From NCBI RefSeq assembly GCF_023898315.1, contig NC_064618.1:185619548-185683547 (forward strand): a stretch of 64,000 bases of DNA, written 5' to 3'. The notes below the pieces were generated by a model. That model worked only from the letters and a program-made list of their open reading frames with translations, was not told the DNA's origin and made no database searches. Both the position numbers and the translations under genes were made by a program. Each line of letters opens with the position of its first letter. The first letter of the stretch is position 1. The stretch comes from Schistocerca nitens (taxonomy: Eukaryota > Arthropoda > Insecta > Orthoptera > Acrididae). Below are positions 1 through 11,705 of this stretch, one piece after another.

Positions 1-671
1 TCTGTCTTACCATTATATAATCTATCTGATACCTTCTAGTATCTCCAGGATTCTTCCATGTATACAACCTTCTTTCATGATTCTTGAACCAATTGTTAGC
101 TAAGATTAAGTTATGCTCTGTGCAAAACGCTACCAGACGGCTTCCTCTTTCATTTCTCTCCCCTAATCCATATTCACCTGCTATGTTTTCTTCTCTCCCT
201 TTTCCTACTCTCGAATTCCAGTCACCCATGTCTATTAAATTTTCGTCTCCCTTCACTACCTGAATAATTTCTTTTATCTCATCATACATTTCTTCAATTT
301 CTTCATCATCTGCAGAGCTAGTTGGCATATAAACTTGTACTACTGTAGAACGCGGGGGCTTCGTGTCTATCTTGGCCACAATAATGCGTTCACTATGCTG
401 CTTGTAGTAGCTTACCCGCAAATCTATTTTTTTATTCATTATTAAACCTACTCCTGCATTGCCCCTATTTGATTTTGTATTTATAACCCTGTATTCACCT
501 GACCAAAAGTCTTGTTCCTCCTGCCACCGAACTTCGCTAATTCCCACTATATCTAACTTTAACCTATCCATTTCCCTTTTTAAATTTTCTAATCTACCTG
601 CCCGGTTAAGGGATCTGACATTCCACGCTCCGATCCGTAGAACGCCAGTTGTCTTTTTCCTGATCACATAG
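1..671 (-). mobile_element. RTE-type non-LTR retrotransposon, endonuclease domain (partial)
   Basis: Read on the minus strand the stretch is one open frame of about 220 codons with no stop, continuing past the left edge. It encodes an apurinic-type endonuclease/exonuclease/phosphatase domain, which nicks target DNA to prime reverse transcription. Visible landmarks in order are WNVRSLNRAGR near the N-terminus, ISEVRWQ with the metal-binding Glu, an internal NRGNAGVG segment, GDWNSRVG with the catalytic Asp/Asn, and DYIMVR close to the left edge. This arrangement is typical of RTE/BovB-like insect elements often mislabelled craniofacial development protein 2. The reverse transcriptase would lie to the left, outside the window. 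No lesion is visible here, so this copy may be young; family assignment is from motif recognition. Confidence 0.85.
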
Positions 672-1439
672 TGTACATTAAGACTGAAAGAGGGGCTTAC
701 TAAAACAGTCTTAGAAGGATATTTGGAATGAAAGAAGGGGGTGAGGGAGGAAGAGATTTCAGATCCTGGGTTATGTGATGGACGGCTTGTGTACACTGTT
801 ATTAAGAATATAAGAAAGGATAACGTGAAATTGTGTCGCAGAGGATCCGCTAATATAGCACAAAACATGATGATGATGATGATGATGAAGATGATGACAC
901 GTAATAACTCAACCCTCTAGTTGTCAATCACAGATGATGTACGTCCGCTACGCCGTCCAAAAGTATAGTCTAATAGTTTTGGGTCAACGTTGAAGCATAC
1001 AACTGTTTCAAGCGAAAGGCTCATGCAAATCATCGTGACAGTGGCAGACTGAAACCTTTGAAATGGAAACTGAGACAGTGGCTGATAGACAGAATTTCTG
1101 TCCACAGAACATGTCTGATGTGCGCCCTTTCTGGTGCTGTAGCGATGCTCCAACACTGTGGAAGAAACTGTAACGCCATTAACAACCATATGGACAACGA
1201 ACCACGAAAGTGGTTCATCTTAGTTCTGCGGAAATACGTAATTTCATCCTTTCCTCCGTTTTAAGATCTGGAAGTATCCTCTAGAACTGTTGGGATACTT
1301 TCTAGTGACACGCAGTTTTCTTGTCAATAATTCTGCGTTGAAAGTGTAGGAATAGTAAGCACTGGAGTACTAGTATTTCACGTGACTGTGTTCCGAAACA
1401 GGGGCAGGCCCCACATTTACCTTCGATCCCTCAGGAGAG
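672..1439. other. No gene recognised
   Basis: Apart from a short ATG-repeat at 867-897, I see no coding or repeat signature. It begins as the upstream flank of the minus-strand RTE element. Confidence 0.4.
867..897. repeat. (ATG)n microsatellite
   Basis: About ten ATG units with one AAG interruption. Similar ATG/ATC runs end some SINE and LINE tails in this window (see 32205-32446). Confidence 0.85.
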
Positions 1440-1800
1440 AAGAACAGGCAATGCACGGCGTCGTTTATTCGCTTGGGTTCGCTTGGAGGGTGGAGCGCTG
1501 GGCTTAGCACAGAAGGATGGGAGGCAGAGGTCGGCGGCCAGTGGTGACGTCACGAGCTAGCGACAAATGGGCCCTCCAGGGCGGGCTGGCTGGCGGTCGG
1601 TGGCCTGCGCGCGCATTAGTCGGGCTTCCCGCTGTGGTCTGGGATTAGGCGCCATACCCCGGCGCCGAGAAATCCTCGCTGATAAAGGCAGTCTTATACT
1701 GCGCCGCAACCACGCCGCCTGGCCGGCTAGGTCGCTGACACGGATGTCTCTCACACAGATTCAAGGAGGCCCGCAGTGGCCAAGCCTCACAATTCTCGTG
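1440..1800. other. GC- and CpG-rich patch in AT-rich surroundings
   Basis: A roughly 350-bp block rich in GC and CpG (for example GCGCGCATTAG, CCCGGCGCCGAG) stands out from flanks that are AT-rich. It holds overlapping short open frames on both strands, none with a recognisable domain. It could be a CpG-rich promoter or first exon, or a piece of an unrecognised transposon. The sequence does not decide. Confidence 0.35.
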
Positions 1801-4800
1801 CAAGCCACATTAGGTTAGATTATCCACACTTATTGTTCGGAGGATCAATAGTAAGCAGATTCGCGATGATTTAGAACAAGACGAAGCACGATTACATACA
1901 ACGTATATATAAAAAAACAAAACAAAAAAACAAAGAAAACTAAAAAGAGTAGCTAATGTCCCTTGCGTAGATGATAAATAGATAATATTTAAAACAAAGA
2001 ACCTTAAAACATGTTTTGATTTAAGAGATAATAACAAAATTTTTCACAAGACATCTGAATGTACAATAGAATCTGCTGAATATGATATTTCTTAAACTAT
2101 TGCAGCTCCACACCATCAAACAGAAAACCAAACAAAAGGTCTTTAGGTCAAGGGCTATCAAAAGCACTTGACTCTGCCTTTGTCTCATCAACAGAATCCG
2201 AGGTCTGAGCTCCGGAAAAATCCCGTTTTTATGTGCTGCGGGTTGGGACACTTTGGTAGCGCCACGTACGGGATTTTTCGGGGACTCATTGCTCGGGTTC
2301 TATCGGTCATAAAAGGCACGGTCAAATGTTTTGGGTAGCCCTTGGCTTAACAACTGGTTGTATATAAAACAGAAGGCTCGTCTAACTGTAACTAGCCTCC
2401 ATTACGGGGTCAGTTTTTGAGTATTACATACATTCTCCAGCTTAAGCAAATGGAGCAAACCGGTTGGTTCGTTTTGCATTAGATATGGTTTGCCTTATTG
2501 GGCTTATGGAGGCATCTTTTAGATCATGAGTTGTTCCTGATAAAACCCTAAAAACGTATTTTTCACCATTTTCTCCTTCAAAAATGGATGTATAAACAAC
2601 CAAATTTGATCTAGGCAGATATCTAAAGGTATCATCTACATGTTATCAAAAATTAATATCCGTTATAGAAGAACACCACTAAAACGTAACTTTTTGTTCC
2701 GATAACCGAGTCGCGGATTGCAAGATAGCTAAGCACAGCACGTGGTTGAAACTTTTACGATGTATTCCTAAGATTCCGAACAAACCTGAAAACCATCTTT
2801 ATATCTTCCTCCACTTCAGATATACAGAAGTTCAAGTTTGCTCTACACATATACATAAATTACGATTGTAAAATCTGGTGTGGGGCGAAATTTAAATAAA
2901 AAACCGCAGCAAATTGCTCATCTTATAATGGTACATTCTCTAGGCATCTGTCTAGAATTTCCATCTTCCCTGTTTCAAAACTCTATATCAGTTATTAAAA
3001 AAAGAATAAAAATAATGAAATAAAACATCAAATACTTTGAAAATTTTTAAAGGTGCGGAAGAAGGTAGAATGAGACAGTTGACACCCACGTTTCCAGTCA
3101 GAATCTTTTAAACAGGAGCATATTCACCTTTTATGCTCCGATTTGAGCATTTTTTCCGCTGCCTGTATTGTACCCATAAGAGGAAACCGTGGACATAAAC
3201 AGCATTCAACGATTTAGAAAACAACTCTTAACAAATAAATATTTGACCACAAAATAAAGTAACAGTTTGGTTTGTTAGACAATTTATACCCTACATCTAA
3301 GATAGATCTGTGGCAGAGTGAAGTATAAATATTTAACTTTCCTGTGACTGCATTTGTAAATACGACATACATTTACAGTGACCTTTCCCGAACATGTCAC
3401 TCAGCTCTCTTCATTTGAAAAATGCATTACCAAAATCTGTTAGCTAATCTGTTCCTTAAGAGACAGTAATGTGGAGTCAGCTCGACTTTGCAAGTCGTCG
3501 CTAATTGCTGGTCCCGTGTTAAGACCGAAAGAAGCGATAAGGAAATTGAATTTGAATTGCGGATGACTGTATTTTAAATCCCCGTCATAGGCACTGCCTA
3601 GTTGCTAAAAAAACATTGCAGGGCTTCGTTGAGAACTCTGTCGACTTCCTACCCATCCTTCCACTATCTGAACTTGCACTCTGTCGCTAATAATCTTCCA
3701 GTCGACTAAAAATGTAACACTAATCATCCTTCCATATATCCAGTGCATCCCATCTAGGAAAAGATACAGGCATTGCAATGACATACAAAATCCTGCTAGA
3801 TCTCCAGTGTTCTACGTCTTCTTTGAAGGCTTTACAAAATCCGAAACAACATAACATAATATATTTGAATCACACTTGCAAAGTAAGTTAAAAATTTTGT
3901 AGTATTTTAACGTCACAATCACGTGTTTTTTTTTCTACATACCCATACTAACTATAGAAGCACATTGGAGTGGTACACCGTTCTCGTTCTACTTTATGCT
4001 GCCCACAGGAAAAATTCTACTAGCGGACGTTAAGGAACAGAACGGTCGTCATCTTCTGCACAGGCTTAGCCTCCTTGCTGATTGAACATATTTCTCAATA
4101 CTACCTCCAACATCGGCGGAAAAAAATATGTTATGAACAGATTCGGTACCTACATTGTAGCGTTAACTTACTCAAAGCACACTGCGGTATTTCAAAAATT
4201 AACTGTAAATAACAGCCGCTGGAATACCGTGCGCCACATTGCATACCTGAATTACTGAATGGGAGAAATGCTGTCAGCTTCATTACTCTCCACCCCTCAA
4301 ACGTGCTGCACAGCAGTATGAATGGGTTTCCAAATGCAAGTGTAGTTGCCTCCGCAGTGACTAATAGCTGCCGGTGAGCGAAACATTTCCTTTCGTATTA
4401 AACGACATAAGCTTCCCATATTGATGAGACTCATTCCTACAGAAATGTGCAGAAGAAAACAGTTCTTCTTCTTCTTCATGTTCTAATTTCGCTTTGTTTA
4501 TAAAATAAGGTCTTTTTTATTTATTTCGTATGACATCAAAGATAAATTGCTTGGATAGATATATTACTTAGATTGAACAGTAATGATATTAATGGTAATA
4601 CAATATACATAACTTACAGACAAAATTAATTACTAGCATTCCTGATTAGAAAAGATATAGATTAATCTGATAAGACGATATTATCAGTGTGAATAGAATT
4701 AATTTAAAAAGCACTTCTATGAATTGCACGTAAAAGGAAAAGAGGTAATTATATAAACAGAATTGATATTTCAAGTTTATGATTGTAACAAACGGGAAAG

Positions 4801-5088
4801 TTCTTTATGTATTTGGAAGAATTTGGCTATAGGTGGATATCTAAAGTTTCCATCAATGAGAATGCATTCTCAGAGACCTCATGTATGCTGTACAGAGCTC
4901 CAGCATATTGGCGTAGGGGACACTATGTGCTATATGATGTATTGTTCATATCGCTAGTGTCCACTGTTACAATTGGTACTCTCAGCAATTGCCCACTTGT
5001 GCGTCAAGTCCGTGCATCATCCGTGCCTGGTGCGTATGCGATTTAGAATGATCCACAACCTCCTAGGTAGGTGGAATTGAAGAGCGAC
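1801..5088. other. No gene recognised
   Basis: AT-rich sequence with an A-rich tract at about 1908-1945 and no open frame or repeat I can assign on either strand. Confidence 0.4.
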
Positions 5089-5835
5089 TCATGTGGGACC
5101 GACAGTGGGGCCTCCAGAGTCAGAGTTTGCTGCGAGGCAGTCATCACGCCATGCTGTTTCTGGCTTGCATCCTTGTGGAATTAGTCTTCTGCCGAGTCTC
5201 CAGGAGGGTTTCCTAGACTTAATTCGTTGTCTTTGAGTGGCTTCACAGTCCTGGTGTAGTAGCAGCTCCGGATTTCTGCAAAATTTTTCCCATTCCATTT
5301 TCAACGCAGATTAATGTCGTATCTTCGGTGGCTCGATATTAGACAGAAGAGGTAGGGTGTGGATTTTATTGTGCTTGATATGCTTCTTCCAGTCACATTC
5401 CTCAGTGTATCGACCATGTCTGTATGAGTACTATTCAACCATACTGGGCATCAATATTCACCAACAGATTACACAAGTGAGAAGGCAGCTGTTTTCAGAA
5501 CTGCCGCCTTATGTCCCCAATTTGTTCCAGAGAGTTTGTGTAATACGTTCTTTCTGGTTCCCATATTTGAGGCTGTTTCAATTAGCTGTATGTTAAGGAG
5601 CGATCCAGGATCACGCCAAGATAGTTTGGGAATGGGTTATATTACATCACTGATTTCTGAATGCAATTTGCCTTTGATAGCCAGCATGCCTATTACTCAG
5701 ATGTAAGGTGGAAGATCTATTTTTTTTCATTTACTTTGAGTCGCCATAGATTAAAAAACTCATCTAGTGTTCGTAAATAGTGAGTGAGCTCCGTTTCTGT
5801 AGTTGTAAAATCATTAGACAACATAAGACGTGCTT
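5089..5835 (-). pseudogene. Jockey-like non-LTR reverse transcriptase remnant, C-terminal part
   Basis: Minus-strand translation, with stops and frame changes, gives the region after the RT active site of a Jockey-type element. Order: TETELTHYLRTLDEFFNLW near 5780, then WRLKVNEKK, FHL, and YLGVILDRSLTY at about 5590-5625, followed by segments resembling the RT thumb and connection (LEQIGDIRRQF, then more degenerate). The YLGV(T/I)LDR motif is characteristic of Jockey-group LINEs. At least two in-frame stops lie just before YLGV. The upstream half, with the active-site YADD box, is not recognisable. The solo LTR at 5850-6335 adjoins its 5' side. Confidence 0.7.
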
Positions 5836-5849
5836 AACAGGAAGTATAG

Positions 5850-6335
5850 TGTGGTGTCACCGCTAGACACCACACTTGCTAGGTGGTAGCTTAAATCGGC
5901 CGCGGTCCATTAGTACATGTCGGACCCGCGTGTCGCCACTGTCAGGATCGCAGACCGAGCGCCACCACAAGGCAGGTCTCGAGAGACTGACTAGCACTGG
6001 CCCCAGTTGTACGACGACGTTGCTAGCGACTACACTGACGAAGCCTTTCTCTCATTTGCCGAGAGACAGTTAGAATAGCCTTCAGCTAAGTCCATGGCTA
6101 CGACCTAGCAAGGCGCCATTAGTTACTTCATGAATCTAAAGAGTCTCACTTGTATCATCAAGAATGCTGTATACCAAAGGACGATATAAAAGTTAAGTGT
6201 TCTAGTAGCTACGTTCTTTTCTTTATGACATTCATCACGTATCCTGTTCCAGACTTCGCGCCAGTCGGCGTGTGTGTACGTGTGCCCTCTCGGCTACCTG
6301 TCACTGTGGACTGGCTGCCTTAACAGTCCACTACA
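5850..6335 (+). mobile_element. Solo LTR, Ty3/Gypsy-type (copy 1)
   Basis: A 486-bp unit starts TGTGGTGTCACCGC and ends CAGTCCACTACA, giving the TG...CA termini of an LTR. It is flanked by a perfect 5-bp duplication TATAG (5845-5849 and 6336-6340), as left by a retroviral-type integrase. A TATAAAA box lies at 6185-6191. A homologous unit, similarly bounded, is at 28114-28626. No internal region follows, so this is a solo LTR left by LTR-LTR recombination. Superfamily assignment is inferred from the termini and duplication length. Confidence 0.85.
6185..6191 (+). promoter_or_regulatory. TATA-like box in solo LTR
   Basis: TATAAAA about 150 bp before the LTR 3' end, a plausible core promoter for the original element. 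At the corresponding place the copy at 28114-28626 has CATAAAT, so its promoter would be weakened. Confidence 0.35.
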
Positions 6336-6340
6336 TATAG

Positions 6341-9260
6341 TTTGACATTCGATAGTGTTATAGGAAAATTTTTTTCAGGAACAGTCCCGTAGCATATGTA
6401 ACATCATTATGCAAAGACCCATAACATCTGAATGATTAATCGACACTGAGAAATGTAATAGATAACAGTAGTAGAGACTGTCGGTAGCTGGCTAATGTAT
6501 AAGTAAAATAACGTTGAAAGCAGACTGGAATGCAGTGAGAGAGCTGTGCAGTCGCGTATGCTGCCTCTCTTGGAGCGAGTCTTAGAAGGGAGCACCAGGA
6601 TGTGCGCAGGTCAATGGACAGTCTTTTGTAGTGCTCTCTTTGTGCGTCCAAAGTATGACAGGTAAGCACAAGTATAACCTCCTGCGGCGTAAGACCACCC
6701 AGCTGTGATCGCTTTTACGACCCAGAAAGAGAATGGGAAGGAATGCTGTTTTTAGCGAAGTCCAAGAAGGCATCGTTTTTCACAAAACGTAGAAAGCTGT
6801 CATTGCTTAGAAAGTGCCAGACACCATAGATGCTAATTCGATAATGAAGCTGGAAAACATGATTTTTGTTGCTTTGAAGGTGTGAAGTGCCGTTGGTCGT
6901 TCACTTGACAGGAAAAAATATTTACAAAACATAAGCACTGCCAGTGCTGGCTAATATGAATAAATTAGAGGCTAGACAGAGAAACTGGACTGTGCCAATG
7001 TAGACTCACCTCACTAGCCACAATGAGGGATGGAATGAGGATGCGCATTACTGGTTAAGTGCGCAAAGAATACCGCAGTGAATTGAAGCAGTGTTTTAAA
7101 AGGAACATTTTTACCGTTCGGCGCTCGGTAGGTCTGTAATCCAACCAACCTATATAAAGCAAAGAGCGAAAATGCAGAAATGCTACGATTAAGACATCTT
7201 TAAATAAAATTAATAATAGCTCATTAAATGATTTACCAGCACCAACAATATTTCATTTTGATGAAAATTTGGATGTCTATAAGGGTTATCTTTAGTAAAT
7301 CAAATTGTAACTGGACTATTTTAGCTATAAATTATACTTCAAATATCGAAACAGTATTTAGTACGTTTTCCTTTTAGTGAACACTTCATGTCCAGTTTCT
7401 TCTTCTTTTTGTTTCGTCGTATAGAGCCTTCATCGCTTCACCATCAAGAGTCTTGACCACGAGGCTTCACCGCCAGAGCAGATGTAGCGAGTGGCTCAAA
7501 TAGAGTTTGGGCTAATGCGTACAGTCATTGGGAAGGGTCATTGGTGTGCCGACAATGACTGAATCTGCTGCCACTTCAGCCGCCACTACAATTTGCTGTG
7601 GTGAGACAGAGCCAGAACTGTGGGACAATATGTAGGGACATTAAAGCCATATCATGGAATTTCAGAGCATTAAGCTTCGCTTTGAAGACTTTAAATTACG
7701 TTAATGATCTGCTTGCTTTCAGCTCCGAAAACAGATCCAATGCGTTACCTTGTTTAGTACTATCTATCTTTCCTACTAACATCACTAAATCACAGCAAAC
7801 TTTCATTATTGCAATGGTTTCGTTTACACGATTATTGGAATTTTACCCCAGACCCAGATGTTCCAAGATTTTACTAGACTAATATTATCATTGTTTGTCA
7901 AATATTTTCTTTAATGAAATATGCCAAATTATTGTGACTCTTGTTTCATTTAATGTTTGTCAGTTGCAGCGCCCATTTTCTAAACCTCTAATTTACAATC
8001 AAGCAACCTAGCAATAAATTATCCTACATTGGATCTAAAGTGGGATGCCCACACATAGGTAAGATTCCTGTTTTTAATCGTATGTGATGCTTCCAAGAAT
8101 GAGAAGTTGTCTCGAAGGGTGTTTCCCTTGTTCAAATTCCACAATGGTAACTCTATCACAGTTACCAAGGATTTATAATTACGCTAGTATATTGCTATAT
8201 CCAACCTATATATAGTCCACGAAAGAAAAAGTAACTCTAACCTCAGCATCGTATATCTCGCACAGGCACTATTCTGCTGCCGCACCTAATGTGACATACG
8301 CTAAACACGGTAAGGTCGATAGCACTGAAGCGCAGTATTATCACAACCTATCATTGAAAGGAGGTTTTACATAAAAGCAAATACCTGGCAGGTCACTGTA
8401 TAGTGTTTGGTGGAGGATATATCGTAGACAACTGAGGACTGTGTGGGTAGATACAGTAAAATGCACACATAGTGTAATAATGTGGAGTTACATATGATAT
8501 TACAATGTCAATTTTTTAAATATAGTTTCAAATAAAAAAAGTAGTTCACCATCATAAATACCATTTAGGTTAGTGTTGGGAGGTGATTGGCAGTTAACGG
8601 CCAGTTGGGTGTGGTAGGGGATGGGTGGACTATGTGCATGCATATAAACTCACCAGCTGACCTAGTCGTTAGTTTGATGCTGATGTTCATGAGGATGTTT
8701 TGTTTGACTGACTGCAGTTCTCAGCTTGTGAATGTTGGCATTTCAGATGACATTGTCGTTGAGGTGGTGGCTGAAATAGGGGATGTCACACATCACAGGA
8801 AGGTTAGTCTCACACAAATACAATGCTTGTGTCACAGACTATTGCACTCTGGGAGGCAATTAATGGAGGAGTTCCGGCCAGAGCTGACTGACATCAACGT
8901 TTTCGTGGACAGCAACCCCAGCAGTGAGCATCTTAATGTCTGTATAGTAGAAGTTTTTAGCAGAACAACGCTTACACTATTGCCTCTGTGCTGATGTATA
9001 GTGTATTATTCAAACTACGAAGTGCTATTAACATCTGGTTGCTATGTCGTGGAACACGTTTTGCTGCCAACAAGATATCTCCATTAAGCGAATATGTGAA
9101 GATATCTTCAATGACATTGTGCAAGGTATTATACAACAATGTCTGTGTGCTGCTTCCACACTGGACTTTCCCAGCAGCCTGTGGGAGGGATTACTTACGT
9201 GGTGTATATAGTGTGCATAAAAACATTTATATGGAATATGTTTCTACATGGTAGGTCGTT
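6341..9260. other. No gene recognised
   Basis: Short open frames occur (for example 7598-7882 plus) but none shows a domain, compositional bias or splice context I can support. No transposon motif is recognisable on either strand. Confidence 0.35.
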
Positions 9261-9415
9261 TGATGGAGGAAAATAAGCATTTATTAAAAATACCTGCATT
9301 CATGAAGAACGTTTTTTATTGTTTTAAACGTTACTGTACATGTGTAACTTCCTTTGCTAAAAAGGACATGGTTTTAAGCTTTGATTCAAAAAATATGGAA
9401 TGAGTTATCTGAGAT
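9261..9415. repeat. Direct repeat, copy 1
   Basis: Shares long near-identical tracts with 9814-9980, including TGCATTCATGAAGAAC and AACTTCCTTTGCTAAAAAG, ending near TATGGAATGA. The copies differ by scattered substitutions and an indel of about 12 bp and lie about 550 bp apart in the same orientation. They could be a segmental duplication or paired parts of an unclassified element. Confidence 0.8.
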
Positions 9416-9813
9416 TTAGTCTGTGGAGTCTGTAAAAATGTATTGTGAATCACGAAGCTGTAATTAATCAATATTTTTCTACCTGTTGTTATATTAGTTT
9501 ATAATGTTTCCTTGTGAATATGTGCACTTTTTCACAATGTGTATAGTAAAATATTGATAATACCAACAAAAATGCTCTTACTGTAATTCAACCAGGTCTT
9601 GTCACACATCACACATAAACAGCAACATATTTATGTGGAGTAAAAATCACTCTCACTTCACCTTGGAAGCAGATTTTTACACAAGTGAGCATTACTGAAA
9701 TCCCCCACAGCTACACAGCGTTCTCTTGCAGCTTTCAGAGGACTTGATATGTAACATTAGCTGCATCCCTTGTAGTAATTTTTGCATCTCTGTTCTGACA
9801 AATATTACCTAAA

Positions 9814-9980
9814 ATGGAGGGAGGGAAAGGAGCATTTTTTAAAAATATCTGCATTCATGAAGAACATGTGATCAATTATTATTGTTTTTAAAAGTTACTG
9901 TACATGTATAACTTCCTTTGCTAAAAAGAACATGGTTTTAAGCTTTGATTAAAAAAATATGGAATGAATTATATGAGAAT
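9814..9980. repeat. Direct repeat, copy 2
   Basis: Partner of 9261-9415. It carries an insertion around ATGTGATCAATTATT relative to copy 1 and is otherwise close in sequence, including ATGGTTTTAAGCTTTGATT. No coding content. Confidence 0.8.
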
Positions 9981-10620
9981 TATTTGGAAGAATGACGAAC
10001 AAACACTTGAGAAACCACACAGCATGTTCAGCCCATGGATCATGTATTTTTTTCCTAGCAGTTCAACCCAACACCAATACGGAAGCACACTGTTTTTTCT
10101 CTGTCACTAGTATGAAAGAATCCAGTTTCTCTCAGTTCGTCAGGATACAGCTTAATAGCAACCTGCCGAATATCAAATTATATAACAAATGATATATGCA
10201 CCATATGTTCTTTATTTACGGTGAATTAACCAAACGTCATAAACATTGCACACTGAAATACACAATGGCATCGATTCAGGAGACGAATGTGGATGCATTT
10301 CCATTGCAGATGCACTTCACAGACGTATACTAAGTTATTTTATACGCTAAAGATCCTATATGACGACTGTTCTAGTCAAGTGATCTTGTTGTCACATATT
10401 CTTGTGGATGTAATCTAATTATATTGCTCTTTATTTTTACCATTAACATTCTAACTTCCCAATTCGATCTGCAGTCCATAAGTGTCCTGCATGGAGTTTT
10501 GGGATCGCGAGTGTGAGTTGCGTTCATTGTCATCGGATTTCACACCTGTAATGATACACGGATGGTTCAGCTACAGTCAGATTTCTGTGTGTGTCACAGT
10601 CCATAAACTGTGTGTGTGTA

Positions 10621-10676
<56 letters not shown>

Positions 10677-11029
10677 GGGGGTGGGGGGTGGGGGGTGATG
10701 ACTCCATAGTCGTGGAAAAATAGACGCCACCAGTAAACGTCTGTATGAACACTTAAGTTCTGGCTGTAGCTTTTTCGTGAGTCGTTTATCGAAAGAAGTG
10801 CGATATTGGCTAGGACGCCTACCCTAGAAAGTACAATGCTGCTCTTGTTTCGTCTACCAGAGTGGCTAGATCCTGACTGTCCTGCAATATTTTCTCACCG
10901 ACTAAACAAGTGAAGTTATTTAACTCGGCATGTCGTTGAAGCAGACTGCTGCCAACTATTTCTACCTAACGGAATTATGTTCTCGGTGAGTTAAAACAGC
11001 AATAGGTTTACATACAACGCACTTGCAGT
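9981..11029. other. No gene recognised; simple repeats only
   Basis: Holds the GT/G-rich tract at 10608-10696. Frames reading through that tract are low-complexity and not credible as protein. Confidence 0.4.
10608..10696. repeat. (GT)n microsatellite followed by three G6 runs
   Basis: About 60 bp of alternating GT, with a TATGTATG interruption, leads directly into three six-G runs separated by single T bases (10676-10681, 10683-10688, 10690-10695). Alternating purine-pyrimidine DNA can adopt Z-form, and the G runs could contribute to a quadruplex. Confidence 0.9.
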
Positions 11030-11165
11030 TGCGAGTATGGACAAACATCATTTGTGTCACGGAACAACGACATTGAATGCTTATTTCAGACTCCGACCCG
11101 GATTTCCGACTTAGCGCGACCAGTCGCCTTACCATTAGGCCACCTGTGTACAATTCACAGCCAGA
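11030..11165 (-). mobile_element. tRNA-derived SINE remnant
   Basis: On the minus strand a tRNA-like head shows an A-box region GTGGCCTAATGGTAAGGCG and a degenerate B-box region GGGTCGGAGTCTG, which together form an internal RNA polymerase III promoter. The 3' part is short and unclear. It abuts the Tc1 remnant at 11166-11705. The B box is too diverged for a working tRNA gene. Confidence 0.6.
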
Positions 11166-11705
11166 TCCAAACTCCCATATGTCCCACTCAGAATGACTAT
11201 GTCACTCTGAGAACGTCACAAAAACGTTCCCCAGACCATAACGCTCCCAGAGTGCAGAGTGATGGCTTCCAGACGTTCCAAGTCATACACACCAATAGCC
11301 ATTTGTCCTATGGAGCATAAAACGTGATTCAGCTGAAACAATCACTTGTTACTAGTCAGTTTACGTCAAGTTGCGGTACTGGCGTGTAAACTGGCGTGTC
11401 GCCAATGACGAGCAGTCAGCGTAGGTGCCTGTTGCAGATGCCTATACACAGCTCCAGTCGGTGGGTCGGCGTTGATTAGACCCTTTTGGTAGACTCTTGG
11501 TTGATCTAGGCATTCAGATGATCAATAGTTGCACATCTATTCGCCTGTACACATCTTTACAAGGCATCTTTCACGTCATATGCGGCCTATGTTGCACAAC
11601 AGTTGCCTCTGTGCCATTTATGGATAGAACAATTTTGCCATGCATGCGAACAGTTTACAAACTTCGACAATTCGGAAATGCTTCTACCCAAGCCTGAAAG
11701 CCAAT
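11166..11705 (-). pseudogene. Tc1-like transposase remnant
   Basis: Minus-strand translation with stops shows the order of a Tc1-type transposase: WQNCSIHKWHRGNC (end of the helix-turn-helix linker), CVQANRCATIDHL, then after more decay SAESRFMLHRTNG, corresponding to the usual SDESRF box with the catalytic Asp replaced by Ala, and a piece resembling the following GSVMVWG region. No terminal repeats found. This family differs from the two intact-length Tc1 copies at 18645 and 22977. Confidence 0.65.

Noticed and set aside
1567..1818. 83-codon plus frame in the GC-rich patch
   Set aside because: Opposite-strand frames of similar size exist, as expected in GC-rich DNA with few stops; no domain seen.
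8587..8994. 135-codon plus frame
   Set aside because: It starts at TTG, has no recognisable domain and no splice or promoter context that I can support.
10482..10709. Frames through the GT/G-rich tract on both strands
   Set aside because: They are simple-repeat translations without other support.
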